NCBI RefSeq assembly: GCF_007954585.1
Contig: NZ_CP042382.1
Coordinates: forward strand, 3,162,001 to 3,226,000
Direction: 5' to 3'
Origin: Pistricoccus aurantiacus
Lineage (GTDB): Bacteria; Pseudomonadota; Gammaproteobacteria; Pseudomonadales; Halomonadaceae
DNA length: 64,000 nt
Shown piece by piece: positions 55,512-64,000 of this stretch; position 1 is the first letter of the stretch; each line of letters begins with the position of its first letter. Made by a program: the position numbers and the translations under genes. A model generated the notes under the pieces. The model was not told the origin of the DNA. It saw only the letters and a list, made by a program, of their open reading frames with translations, and searched no databases.

Positions 55512-56576
55512 ATGCTGAGTCTCGCCTTGGCTGTCGTCACCGCCATACTACTCGCCGCTACGACGCTGGGGCGTATTCCGATTCATCGCTGGTGGGCCAG
55601 GGCCTGCGAATTTCCTCGCCTGCAAATCGCCGGGATGGCGCTGCTGCTGCTGCTGGCCTCGTTTTTCGCCGAACCGGGCTGGCGGCTGACGCTGATATTG
55701 ATCAACGCCTTTATTTTAGTAACGCAATTGGTACGTATCCTGCCCTATACCCCTTTCATGCCCGTTCAGGTCAAGAAGACGGACCCTGATGGTGACGACA
55801 GCCGCTGCGTTACCCTGCTGGTGTCCAACGTGCTGACCCCCAACCGGGAGTCCCACAAGCTGATTGAACAGATCGACGCGCATCAGCCGGATATCGTGCT
55901 GACCCTGGAAAGCGACGACTGGTGGCAGCAGCAACTGGACCCGGTGCTCGACGAAAAGTGGCCGTATAGCGTCAAGATCCCCTTGGACAACCTTTACGGC
56001 ATGCACCTGTATTCTCGCCTACCCCTGGAAAACACCGAGGTCAAGTGGCTGATTCAAGACGATATCCCTTCCATTCACAGTTGGCTGCGCCTGCCCAGCG
56101 GCGACCGGGTACGGCTCTACGCCCTGCATCCGCGCCCTCCCGCCCCCAGCGAAAGCGAGACCTCCCTATGGCGGGACGGCGAACTGCTGCTGGTGGGTCA
56201 GCAGATCCACGAGCATCAGGACCCTACCCTGGCGGCGGGAGATCTCAACGACGTGGCCTGGTCCCGTTCCACCCGCATGTTCTGCCGGGTCAGCCACATG
56301 ATGGACCCGCGCCGCGGTCGCGGCATGTTCAGCACCTTCCATGCCCAATATCCATTCCTGCGCTGGCCGCTGGACCATATCTTCGTCAGCGAACACTTTA
56401 CCCTGACCCGAATGCAGCGCCTCAAGGAGATCGGCTCGGATCACTTCCCGATTCTCGCTACCCTGTGCTTTCAACCCAGTCGCTCCGATGAGCAGGAGGC
56501 GCCGGAAGCGAAGGACGATGACCGCGAAGACGCGGATGACACTATCAAGGAAGCAAAAGAAAAGGGACAGCAATAG
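55512..56576 (+). CDS. Endonuclease/exonuclease/phosphatase family membrane protein
   Basis: Start at 55512 (MLSLALAVVTAILLAA) with AAGGAA upstream; 354 residues. Three N-terminal membrane helices are followed by an EEP (DNase I-like) domain: LVSNVLTPN, DIVLTLESDDWW, AGDLNDVAWS and the closing GSDHFPILATL. Members act as phosphodiesterases or phosphatases; the substrate is unknown. It ends in a charged acidic/Lys tail. Divergent from the tRNA-Val genes. Confidence 0.9.
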   Translation: MLSLALAVVTAILLAATTLGRIPIHRWWARACEFPRLQIAGMALLLLLASFFAEPGWRLTLILINAFILVTQLVRILPYTPFMPVQVKKTDPDGDDSRCVTLLVSNVLTPNRESHKLIEQIDAHQPDIVLTLESDDWWQQQLDPVLDEKWPYSVKIPLDNLYGMHLYSRLPLENTEVKWLIQDDIPSIHSWLRLPSGDRVRLYALHPRPPAPSESETSLWRDGELLLVGQQIHEHQDPTLAAGDLNDVAWSRSTRMFCRVSHMMDPRRGRGMFSTFHAQYPFLRWPLDHIFVSEHFTLTRMQRLKEIGSDHFPILATLCFQPSRSDEQEAPEAKDDDREDADDTIKEAKEKGQQ

Positions 56577-56720
56577 CCGAACTACACGAGCCAACGCAAA
56601 ACGCCTCGTCGAGATTTGATCGGCTAGCCGTTGTCAATCATGGCATCACACGCCAGTTCTTGTGCAAGTTGAAAGGACGCTTATATACTTTGTGCAGCTT
56701 GAATCCTAGCTTTACTATAA

Positions 56721-58031
56721 TTATTTAGACAAATAGTTATCATTACATCGATCTTGTAAATACACATTTGTATAAGGATACTGATTTGAACTGTCATACA
56801 TGGCATACGCTTTATCGATACAGTACTGACAAGACTTCCTTGGCACCGTAATGGCAAGTATATGTGCGGATTCGTCATTGCTTGAATCAATAACGCTGAG
56901 ACCAGAGCAATCATCACAAATTATGAATTTTTGCACCTGGTGCTCCGTAATTCCAGCAGTGTCAAAGTAAATTTTCCGTTCTCTTGTCACTTCTTTTTTA
57001 TTTTTAAACTTTTCTTCCGCCAGCTCTTTCTTATGTCTCCAAAGACTATAGACAGCCTCAGACAGTTTTTCGATATGATTTGTTATGGCTGTATCTTGTT
57101 TTAACTTGTCAGCATCGTAGTCAGGCTCAAATACATGTGAATAATCAAGACCGGCCATCGCCAAAATAATACCCAAATTGATATAAGGCAGTGCTCCTTC
57201 TATCGAGTAGCCACCTTCCAGCACCGCCATATCTGGATTCAAACGCTCATTTAGTATTGCATAACCTTGAGCTGTAAAATTCATATTTGTGAGCGGATCG
57301 CTGTAGTGATTATCTTGTCCAGCCGAATTGATAATGATATCCGGTTTGAAATCATTCAAAATCGGAATAACTACATTATCTAATATATATAAAAACCCTT
57401 CTTCACCGGTTCCAGGCGGAAGTGGAATATTGATATTATAACCATATGCTGATGGTCCACCAAATTCTTCTATACTTCCCGTTCCCGGATATAAACTTCT
57501 TCCATCCTGATGGAGTGAGATAAAGAGTGTATCCTTGTCATTCCAATAAATATCTTGAGTTCCATCACCGTGATGTGCATCTGTATCAACTATAGCGACT
57601 TTTAGATCACCATAGTCTTGCCTGATGCGTTCTAACGCTACTGCTCCGACATTGACAGTACAAAAACCTCGACCTCCATATACAACCCGGTGTGTATGAT
57701 GCCCTGGGGGTCTGACCAAGGCAAAAGACTTGTTTACTTCTTTTTCCATTACTGCCTTATATGCTCTTATCGCTCCTCCAGCAGCAACAAGATGTGACTG
57801 CGATAGCTGACTCGCTACATTGGGCACCACAATGTGAACTCTTGATACATCTTTTTCGCTTGCAATAACTGGATTGTAAAATTCGATCCCTTCAGTATCT
57901 TGAATTCCTTCTTCAAAGATTTGGTCTTGTGTATATAACAGCCTCTCTTCACGTTCAGGGTGTGTTTTTGAAATTGCCCAGTCAAAGGCTGGAAAAAAGA
58001 CTAAGCCCAACCTATTCTTGGCTTTAAACAT
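56721..58031 (-). CDS. Histone deacetylase-like amidohydrolase with a C-terminal zinc-ribbon-like tail
   Basis: 436 residues. Residues 1-300 form an arginase/deacetylase-fold domain with all active-site elements: RPPGHHTH (His111-His112), DTDAHHGDGTQ (zinc ligands Asp151 and His153), SAGQDNH (third ligand Asp240) and LEGGYS (Tyr275). Relatives deacetylate proteins, acetylpolyamines or other small acetyl-amines. Residues 365-410 add two CxxC pairs (C372/C375 and C401/C404), a probable zinc ribbon. The strong AAGGAGAAGGTG ribosome site and the A+T-rich codons differ sharply from the genome and point to transfer. It lies 142 bases after a HyuA-type gene on the same strand. Confidence 0.88.
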   Translation of the reverse strand: MFKAKNRLGLVFFPAFDWAISKTHPEREERLLYTQDQIFEEGIQDTEGIEFYNPVIASEKDVSRVHIVVPNVASQLSQSHLVAAGGAIRAYKAVMEKEVNKSFALVRPPGHHTHRVVYGGRGFCTVNVGAVALERIRQDYGDLKVAIVDTDAHHGDGTQDIYWNDKDTLFISLHQDGRSLYPGTGSIEEFGGPSAYGYNINIPLPPGTGEEGFLYILDNVVIPILNDFKPDIIINSAGQDNHYSDPLTNMNFTAQGYAILNERLNPDMAVLEGGYSIEGALPYINLGIILAMAGLDYSHVFEPDYDADKLKQDTAITNHIEKLSEAVYSLWRHKKELAEEKFKNKKEVTRERKIYFDTAGITEHQVQKFIICDDCSGLSVIDSSNDESAHILAITVPRKSCQYCIDKAYAMYDSSNQYPYTNVYLQDRCNDNYLSK

Positions 58032-58173
58032 TTCACCTTCTCCTTTTAAACGGTAATCTCATATTCCAAGCACGCATATAGTCTCCATATAGCCATATAT
58101 CCGGCCTGTTGTTGCAGCCTGGGACTTTGGACCTCGTTGAAAAATTCGTGCATCGCATGTTTATAACGCTAGA

Positions 58174-59838
58174 TCATTGAGACCGCCAATCATGGATCAA
58201 TCCTGGTGTTGTCTGAGCCCTGACTCTGATATTCTTGAAAACTCCTGAAAATCCTTTGACCATGTTAAAACTATTTGACTCGACGATTTCGGCTTCAATA
58301 TCAGCTTTATTCGCTCCGAGCTTGATAGCGCTGTCTCTAACGATTTCCAAGGCTCTATTCTCAGCCATTTCTAAATTATAATTTCGATTAATCGTTTCGT
58401 ATATTCCTGCTTCTGGTGCGGACAATATTCCACGTTCAGTGTCAGCAAGCATATTAATTTCTATTGTTGGCTTGGCAAGTGCTGCCCCAACTGCGTTTGC
58501 GGTTTTGTATTCTTCTGGATACTTGACTTTCACTGCAAATTTTTTCTCTAAAAGAGGTGCTAATATTTTAGCTGGACCGCCAATGACATTAACGAACTGC
58601 GGTTCTATTCTTTTGTTTTCAAGTAATTCTTTAACTGTATAAACCGGGTGGGCATTAATTTTTATCAATAAGTTATCGACTTTCTCTTTAATCAGACCGG
58701 TCATTATATCCAATATTTTATTTGCGGCTTCTTTTATAGATAAATCTAACCTCTTGGCTAACTCTCCTACTGCCAAAACCGCTTTTTCTTTATTTCCCCC
58801 ATCGAGTTTACCTAGAGCAACCATTGCATCAGTTGGCGTTAGATATTCACCGCCAAAGGCAATTGGAGGTCCCATCCTTTGCGGGCCTATCTTAAGCTTA
58901 TTATCCTCCATCCTTACATAGCTATCGCCACCGAGGCCAATGGAAACTGAATAAATCGCTCTAATCAAAGTTTTATGATTATCAATATTTATTCCTAGTG
59001 GTTCGAACAGTTGAACTCCATCTGCCAGGAAAAAGATGTCCGTCGTTGTCCCACCAATATCTAAAAGCACCCCATCGTCAATTTCTGAAAACAAGGCACT
59101 AAGTCCCATAAAACTAGCTGCCGGTCCTGATAGGATAGTCTCGATAGGATTATTTTTCGCCGTATCTAAATCCATTGTTCCACCATCCGCCTTCAGTACA
59201 TAGATCGGAACGTCGACCCCTTCTAGCTTAAGCGATTTTTCAAAATTTTCAGCAAATTCCCTGAACGTGTTATTTACGGCTGCACTTAGGTAAGTTGTAT
59301 TAACTCTTCTGGGAAAGTTTAATCTTCCTGATGAACTATGCCCCATTGCAACGGTGTCAAAGTCGTCTATCAACATTTCTGAAATTTGTTTTTCGTGGCT
59401 CGGGTTCCTAGTAGAAAATTTGCTAACTATCCCGATAGATTCCATATTATTTTTAATAAAATTATCTCTAATAGTCTTTATTTCATCCTCGACTATTTCT
59501 TTAACTACAACCCCTCGATGGTCAGTATAACCAGAAATAAATTCTAATTGATCACCTACACGACTAAAATCATAATTCATGCCAGGGCCGCTTTGAACTA
59601 TCATTCCAACCTTGCTTACCCTTTTCTCAACAATCGCATTTGTTGATACGGTCGTACTCAAGTTAATTCTAGAGACTTTACTTTTATCGATATCTTCTAA
59701 TAAAATTTTCAGCGTAGTCCAGATAGTCTCAAATAAATTATTTCTGTCTGTGATTTTTTTTGATGTTTTAACTATATTGCCATTACTAATGACTGCACCG
59801 TCTATATGAGTTCCACCTACATCTATTCCAATAATCAT
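58174..59838 (-). CDS. Hydantoinase/oxoprolinase (HyuA)-type ATPase
   Basis: 554 residues. The ASKHA nucleotide fold shows GIDVGGTHIDGAV at the start, STTVSTNAIVEKR, then LLDIGGTTTDIFFLADG near residue 265 and a late GGPAKILAPLLEKKF. HyuA-type proteins use ATP to activate cyclic amides or similar carbonyls and often need a HyuB partner; no HyuB is here and the protein is shorter than typical HyuA (~680). The DNA is A+T rich with Ile-ATA and Lys-AAA codons, unlike the flanks. It begins 50 bases after the fumC terminator, behind GGGAGG. Together with the deacetylase gene it forms a two-gene cassette. Confidence 0.88.
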   Translation of the reverse strand: MIIGIDVGGTHIDGAVISNGNIVKTSKKITDRNNLFETIWTTLKILLEDIDKSKVSRINLSTTVSTNAIVEKRVSKVGMIVQSGPGMNYDFSRVGDQLEFISGYTDHRGVVVKEIVEDEIKTIRDNFIKNNMESIGIVSKFSTRNPSHEKQISEMLIDDFDTVAMGHSSSGRLNFPRRVNTTYLSAAVNNTFREFAENFEKSLKLEGVDVPIYVLKADGGTMDLDTAKNNPIETILSGPAASFMGLSALFSEIDDGVLLDIGGTTTDIFFLADGVQLFEPLGINIDNHKTLIRAIYSVSIGLGGDSYVRMEDNKLKIGPQRMGPPIAFGGEYLTPTDAMVALGKLDGGNKEKAVLAVGELAKRLDLSIKEAANKILDIMTGLIKEKVDNLLIKINAHPVYTVKELLENKRIEPQFVNVIGGPAKILAPLLEKKFAVKVKYPEEYKTANAVGAALAKPTIEINMLADTERGILSAPEAGIYETINRNYNLEMAENRALEIVRDSAIKLGANKADIEAEIVESNSFNMVKGFSGVFKNIRVRAQTTPGLIHDWRSQ

Positions 59839-59887
59839 CTATAACCCTCCCAAGCCTTTCAGTAGGAGCATATATTAATAGACACAT

Positions 59888-59923
59888 AAAAAGCGCCTCA
59901 TCGATACTGGATCGGTGAGGCGC
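59888..59923 (-). terminator. Terminator after fumC
   Basis: Leftward reading: a 13-bp stem (GCGCCTCACCGAT with its complement, one G-T pair) and five-base loop, followed by TTTTTATG. Confidence 0.92.
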
Positions 59924-59946
59924 AGTCAAAATCCGGAACCGACCGG

Positions 59947-61326
59947 TTATTTCGGTATGCCACCGTCCGCCAGCTGCGCCGGATCGAGCAATCGCTCAAG
60001 CTCCTCACGGCTCAGGTCGGTTTCTTCTTCCGCGACATCGACGATCGGTCGACCCGCCTGATAGGCCTTCTTGGCCAGCGCCGCTGCATCGCTGTAACCG
60101 ATTACAGAGTTGAGGGCGGTGACCAGAATCGGATTGCGGGAGAGCGGCTCGCTGACGTTGTCCTCGCGCACCTTGAAGGTAGTGATGGTCGGGTCCGCCA
60201 GCAGCTTGCTGGCCTGGGTCAGCAGGGTCAGCGAGGTATGCAGGTTATGGGCGATCAGCGGCAGCATGACGTTGAGCTGGAAGTTGCCGCTCTGACCGGC
60301 CACGGCAATAGCGCTATCCAGACCGATCACCTGAGCAGCGACCTGGGCGGTAGCCTCGGGAATCACCGGGTTGACCTTGCCCGGCATGATGGAACTGCCC
60401 GGCTGCAGCGCCTCGAGCTCGATTTCACCCAGTCCTGCCAAGGGCCCGGAATTCATCCAGCGCAGGTCGTTGCTGATCTTCATGATCGCGCAGGCGTAGG
60501 TGCGCAGGTGACCGGAAAGCTCTACCGCCGCGTCCTGGGAAGCGAGACTGGCGAAGAAGCTGTCGTTGGGGGATAGATCGAGTTCCGTCTGCTCGCTCAG
60601 GGTCTTGGCCATGCGTTCGGCGAATTCCGGATGCGCGTTGATGCCGGTGCCCACCGCGGTACCGCCCTGGGCCAGCCGCGACAATCGCTTCTGGCCGTCC
60701 TCCAGGCGCTCGATGGCCTGGTTGACCTGGCTGGACCAGCCGCCGAGCTCCTGGCTGAGCCGGATCGGCATGGCGTCCATCAGATGGGTGCGGCCGGTCT
60801 TGACCACGCCGTCCACTTCTTTGGCCTTGGCGTCGATGGCCTGCTTGAGGGTCTGCATCGCCGGCAGCAGACGATTCTTGACCGCCAGGGCCGCGGAAAG
60901 GTGAATCGCGGTGGGAATCACGTCGTTGCTGGACTGACCCATGTTGACGTGATCGTTGGGATGCACCTCGCAGTCACCCTTGGACGCCAGATGCGCGATC
61001 ACCTCGTTGACGTTCATGTTGGAGGAGGTGCCGGAGCCGGTCTGGAAGACGTCGATGGGAAACTGATCGTCGTACTTGCCGGCGATGATCGCTTTGGCGG
61101 CACTGACGATCGTTTCCGCCCGCTCGCCGTCCAGCAGTTCCAGATCCCGGTTGACCTGGGCCGCCGCCAGCTTGATGCGAGCGATGGCATGGATGAAGGC
61201 GCTCGGCAACCCCTGGCCGCTGATGGGGAAGTTGTTCACCGCTCGCTGGGTCTGGGCACCGTAGAGGGCGCTTGACGGCACCTCCAGCTCTCCCATGCTG
61301 TCGCGTTCGATACGTGTCTCGCTCAT
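59947..61326 (-). CDS. fumC: Class II fumarate hydratase
   Basis: 459 residues. The fumarase/aspartase signature GSSIMPGKVNPVIPEA, the catalytic-site segment TGRTHLMDAMPIRL and SSNMNVNEVIA are intact. FumC interconverts fumarate and malate in the TCA cycle without an iron-sulphur cluster. Its terminator is intact, so insertion of the downstream A+T-rich cassette did not damage it. Confidence 0.96.
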   Translation of the reverse strand: MSETRIERDSMGELEVPSSALYGAQTQRAVNNFPISGQGLPSAFIHAIARIKLAAAQVNRDLELLDGERAETIVSAAKAIIAGKYDDQFPIDVFQTGSGTSSNMNVNEVIAHLASKGDCEVHPNDHVNMGQSSNDVIPTAIHLSAALAVKNRLLPAMQTLKQAIDAKAKEVDGVVKTGRTHLMDAMPIRLSQELGGWSSQVNQAIERLEDGQKRLSRLAQGGTAVGTGINAHPEFAERMAKTLSEQTELDLSPNDSFFASLASQDAAVELSGHLRTYACAIMKISNDLRWMNSGPLAGLGEIELEALQPGSSIMPGKVNPVIPEATAQVAAQVIGLDSAIAVAGQSGNFQLNVMLPLIAHNLHTSLTLLTQASKLLADPTITTFKVREDNVSEPLSRNPILVTALNSVIGYSDAAALAKKAYQAGRPIVDVAEEETDLSREELERLLDPAQLADGGIPK

Positions 61327-61469
61327 TCCTTTACTCTCCTTTCGAAGTCACCGATGAAAGAACGCATCTTTCGACCGCCTTCCCTGAACCGGCGCTATCG
61401 ATTTCCATGAAAACCGTTTCAAGATAATTCTTTATTGACTGTTTCATGCTAGCAGAGGAAATCAAAAGC

Positions 61470-62204
61470 TCACCAGCCCAGCACCCGCTTGACGAAGGGG
61501 ATGGTCAGCTTGCGCTGGGCGGAAAGAGAGGCATGATCGAGGGACTCGAGCATTGCAAAGAGCTCATCCAGTCGCCTGGGGCCGCGATGCAGGATGTAGC
61601 GGGCGACTTCCTCCGACAAGCTCATGCCCCGGTCCCGCGCCCGCAGCTTGAGCGCCTCCAGACGCCCCGGGTCGTCCAGGGACTGCACATGAAAGGTGAC
61701 GCCCCAGCCGAGCCGGGACGCCAGGTCCGGCAGCTTTACAGCGAGCTGGCGGGGCGCCGCCCGGGCGGAAACGATCAGCCGCTTGTCCGCGTCCCGCAGC
61801 CGGTTGAAGCAGTGAAACAACGCCTCCTCCCAGCGGCTGCGGCCCAGCACGCACTCCAGATCGTCGATGGCCACCAGATCGAGACGTTCGATGTTCTCGA
61901 GCATCAGCGGCGGAAAGTGTCCCAGCTCTTCCAGGGGAAGATAGAGGGCGCGCAGATCTCGAGCGCTGGCCTGGTGGCAGGCGGCCTGCAGCAGGTGACT
62001 GCGTCCGACGCTTTCGCCTCCCCACAGGAAAACGAAAGGCTCGCCCCGGGAGTCGAACTGGTTTCGCAACGCCTCGACCAGGGAAGCATTGGCGCCGGGA
62101 TGAAAGTTGGCGAAGGTCGCGGTATCGCGCAGGCCGACCCGAAGTGGCAGCTGATGACCCGACGGCGGCCGAACGGCGCCGGAACGAGGCGTCGACGCTT
62201 TCAA
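61470..62204 (-). CDS. hda: DnaA regulatory inactivator Hda
   Basis: 244 residues from a TTG at 62204 that overlaps the stop of the upstream transporter gene (TTGA) and is 5 bases after AAGGAG. The N-terminal LPLRVGLRDTATFANFHPG resembles the clamp-binding region of Hda, which then has a DnaA-like AAA+ domain (FLWGGESVGRSHLLQAA, IDDLECVLG, SARAAPRQL). Hda with the sliding clamp promotes hydrolysis of DnaA-bound ATP. A longer frame reaching 63269 is only the anti-frame of the transporter gene. Confidence 0.92.
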   Translation of the reverse strand: MKASTPRSGAVRPPSGHQLPLRVGLRDTATFANFHPGANASLVEALRNQFDSRGEPFVFLWGGESVGRSHLLQAACHQASARDLRALYLPLEELGHFPPLMLENIERLDLVAIDDLECVLGRSRWEEALFHCFNRLRDADKRLIVSARAAPRQLAVKLPDLASRLGWGVTFHVQSLDDPGRLEALKLRARDRGMSLSEEVARYILHRGPRRLDELFAMLESLDHASLSAQRKLTIPFVKRVLGW

Positions 62205-63280
62205 GACGGCTCCTTGGCGGACATGTTCTTGCGGTTTTTTGAGCCGTAAAGATCGCTTCCCTTGTAGCGCTCCAGCAGATAGCGCAGCAACACCATTACC
62301 ACCGCGGCTACCGGCAGGGCCAGCAGCACGCCGGTGAAGCCGAACAGCTGGCCGCCGGCCAGCACGGCGAAGATCACCGCCACCGGGTGCAGGCCGATCT
62401 TGTCTCCCAGCAGTTTCGGCTGAAGCACCACGCTTTCCATCATCTGGCCGAAGGCGAAGACACCGCCCACCCCTAGGAGAATCAGCAGGCTCTCGAACTG
62501 AAAGAAAGCGACCAGGGCGGCCACGCTGATGCCGACGATCACCCCGAGATAGGGCACGATGCTGGCAAGCCCGGCCAGCAGGCCGATCAGCACCCCAAAG
62601 CGCACCCCCAGAAGCGTCAGGCCCACCGCGTAGATGATGCCCAGACACAGCATCACCAGCAGCTGTCCGCGCAGGAAGGACGACAGCACCTCGTCGCATT
62701 GTTTTGCCAGGCGAACAATTTCCGGCTCCCAGTTGCGCGGCAGGCAGGCGCGCAGGTTGGCGGTCATGCGATCCCAGTCGAGCAGCAGATAGAAGGTGAC
62801 TACCGGAATCAACGCCAGATTGCCGATCAGCGCCACCAGCGCCAGGCCGGAGCGGGAGACCTGAGCGAGCAGAGTCGCTGCGACGCTGCCGGTTTCCTTC
62901 CAGTTGTCGACGAGTATCTGGCGCATGTTGTCGATATCCGTGCCCAGGTCGAAACCGGTCAGGGACTGCACCCAAGGCACCGCGGTGTTCTGAATCCACA
63001 GATAGACAAGCGGCAGCGCCTCGAGCAGCTGCCCTAGCTGGCGCCCGAGAATCGGCACGATGAACAGCAGGGCAAGCCCGAAGATCAGCGTCAACACCAG
63101 AAAGACCACGCTGACCGCCAGGCGTCGGGACAGCCCCCAGGCTTCCAGACGGTCCGCCAGGGGATCGCCGAGATAAGCCAGTACCATGCTGACGAAAAAC
63201 GGCATCAAAATCGGCTCGATCAGTATCATCAGCCATATCAAGGCCACCGTCGCGGCGAGTATCCACCACTTTCTAGGCAT
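62201..63280 (-). CDS. AI-2E/PerM family membrane transporter
   Basis: 359 residues with about eight membrane helices, starting MPRKWWILAATVALIWLMIL. The family region YLGVIVGISVAALVAFFQFESL and the GVGGVFAFGQMMESVVLQPKLLG segment are typical of PerM/AI-2E exporters, whose substrates include autoinducer-2 in some members and Na+/H+ exchange in others. It is translationally coupled to hda and divergent from purM; perM-hda next to purM is a conserved setting. Confidence 0.93.
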   Translation of the reverse strand: MPRKWWILAATVALIWLMILIEPILMPFFVSMVLAYLGDPLADRLEAWGLSRRLAVSVVFLVLTLIFGLALLFIVPILGRQLGQLLEALPLVYLWIQNTAVPWVQSLTGFDLGTDIDNMRQILVDNWKETGSVAATLLAQVSRSGLALVALIGNLALIPVVTFYLLLDWDRMTANLRACLPRNWEPEIVRLAKQCDEVLSSFLRGQLLVMLCLGIIYAVGLTLLGVRFGVLIGLLAGLASIVPYLGVIVGISVAALVAFFQFESLLILLGVGGVFAFGQMMESVVLQPKLLGDKIGLHPVAVIFAVLAGGQLFGFTGVLLALPVAAVVMVLLRYLLERYKGSDLYGSKNRKNMSAKEPS

Positions 63281-63472
63281 CGAGGATTTCCTGTTGGTTC
63301 GTTCTCGCTTGTGGATTCGAAGCTGCCGGTTCGGTGCTCATGATACGCTTTTCTTCGCCTGCCTATCAGCCTGTCACCGCTGACAACGGGGTTCTCATGA
63401 ACGATGCGACACCCTGGGGGTGATGCTACAATTCCCGCCTTCTTCAGGCAGGCATCGCGACAGGACTTTTTC

Positions 63473-64000
63473 ATGACCCCCGATCATCCTTCTTCTTCCA
63501 ACGGCGCCGGTTCGAACCCGAGGCCCTCGCTCAGCTACAGGGATGCCGGAGTGGATATCGATGCCGGCAACGCCTTGGTGGAGCGTATCAAGGGCGTCGC
63601 CAAGCGCACCACGCGCCCGGAAGTGCTGGGCGGCCTGGGAGGATTCGGCGCCCTGTGCGAACTGCCCGGCGGCTACCGGGAGCCGGTACTGGTCTCCGGC
63701 ACCGACGGGGTGGGCACCAAGCTGCGCCTGGCGATGGATTTCGGCCGACACGATACCATCGGTATCGATCTGGTGGCGATGTGCGTCAACGACCTGGTCG
63801 TAGCCGGCGCTGAGCCGCTGTTCTTCCTCGACTATTACGCCACCGGCAAGCTCGATGTGGAAATCGCCGCGGACGTGGTCACGGGCATCGGCGAAGGCTG
63901 CGCCCAGGCGGGCTGCGCCCTGGTGGGCGGCGAAACCGCGGAGATGCCCGGCATGTACGCGGGCAACGACTACGACCTGGCGGGGTTCTGCGTCGGCGTG
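63473..64000 (+). CDS. purM: Phosphoribosylformylglycinamidine cyclo-ligase, N-terminal part (runs off the window)
   Basis: The frame opens at 63473 with CAGGA upstream and runs to the window edge, 176 residues. After a short Ser/Asn-rich start come [20 protein letters not shown], the [14 protein letters not shown] motif and [14 protein letters not shown], all diagnostic of PurM (AIR synthetase), which makes aminoimidazole ribotide in purine synthesis. The gene is incomplete here. It is divergent from the transporter gene; a weak TACAAT -10 lies near 63427. Confidence 0.96.
   Translation, partial: MTPDHPSSSNGAGSNPRPSLSYRDAGVDIDAGNALVERIKGVAKRTTRPEVLGGLGGFGALCELPGGYREPVLVSGTDGVGTKLRLAMDFGRHDTIGIDLVAMCVNDLVVAGAEPLFFLDYYATGKLDVEIAADVVTGIGEGCAQAGCALVGGETAEMPGMYAGNDYDLAGFCVGV

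Noticed and set aside
61470-63269. 599-codon reading frame covering hda and the transporter gene
   Set aside because: Only its C-terminal 244 codons look like a protein (Hda); the rest is the same-strand shifted frame of the transporter gene.

Overview
The window is a contiguous piece of chromosome from a G+C-rich gammaproteobacterium, most likely a halomonad (Halomonas/Chromohalobacter type). The case for this is the hemA | TPR lipoprotein-lolB-ispE-prs-rplY-pth-ychF order, a complete Na+-translocating NADH:quinone reductase operon, many proteins with acidic tails, and a FlhDC-type flagellar regulon. No database search was possible, so the genus is an inference.

Layout. 1-9.5 kb: housekeeping genes for haem, outer-membrane lipoprotein sorting, isoprenoids, PRPP and translation, plus tRNA-Met and apeB. 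9.6-11.8 kb: the periplasmic protease prc. 11.9-32.1 kb: a large flagellar and chemotaxis block read mostly on the minus strand: flhDC; motAB-cheAWR; cheBYZ-flhBA; fliA; fliDST with a FliK-like protein and a stand-alone FlhB-C-domain protein; a YcgR-type c-di-GMP brake; and the flagellin gene fliC. 32.1-34.9 kb: a small accessory patch with an A+T-rich orphan gene, a RelE/HTH toxin-antitoxin pair with a palindromic operator, a second HTH gene and decayed vapC and Rpn-nuclease remnants. 34.9-40.3 kb: type IV pilus genes pilA, pilBCD, then coaE. 40.3-42.1 kb: parDE-like pair, yacG and a Tus-like gene. 42.1-48.5 kb: nqrABCDEF and nqrM. 48.7-56.6 kb: GAPDH, mfd, an L,D-transpeptidase, two identical tRNA-Val genes and an EEP-family membrane protein. 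56.7-59.9 kb: an A+T-rich two-gene cassette, a histone-deacetylase-like hydrolase and a HyuA-type ATPase, inserted next to fumC. 59.9-64 kb: fumC, hda, a PerM/AI-2E transporter and the start of purM.

Regulation. Reading the gaps by eye gives a set of sigma-28 (FliA) promoter matches, all with exact 11-nt spacing: ahead of motA, cheB, fliD, ycgR and fliC, a back-to-back one next to the ycgR promoter that points at no known gene, and, unexpectedly, one in the pilB-pilC gap. flhDC has a good sigma-70 promoter inside an A+T-rich region and its own terminator. The simple model is FlhDC, then fliA, then these late promoters.

The items most worth follow-up are the transferred deacetylase/HyuA cassette (with a zinc-ribbon-like tail on the deacetylase), the FliA-type promoter before pilC, the orphan FliA-type transcript between ycgR and fliC, and a Tus homologue far from its usual enterobacterial setting.
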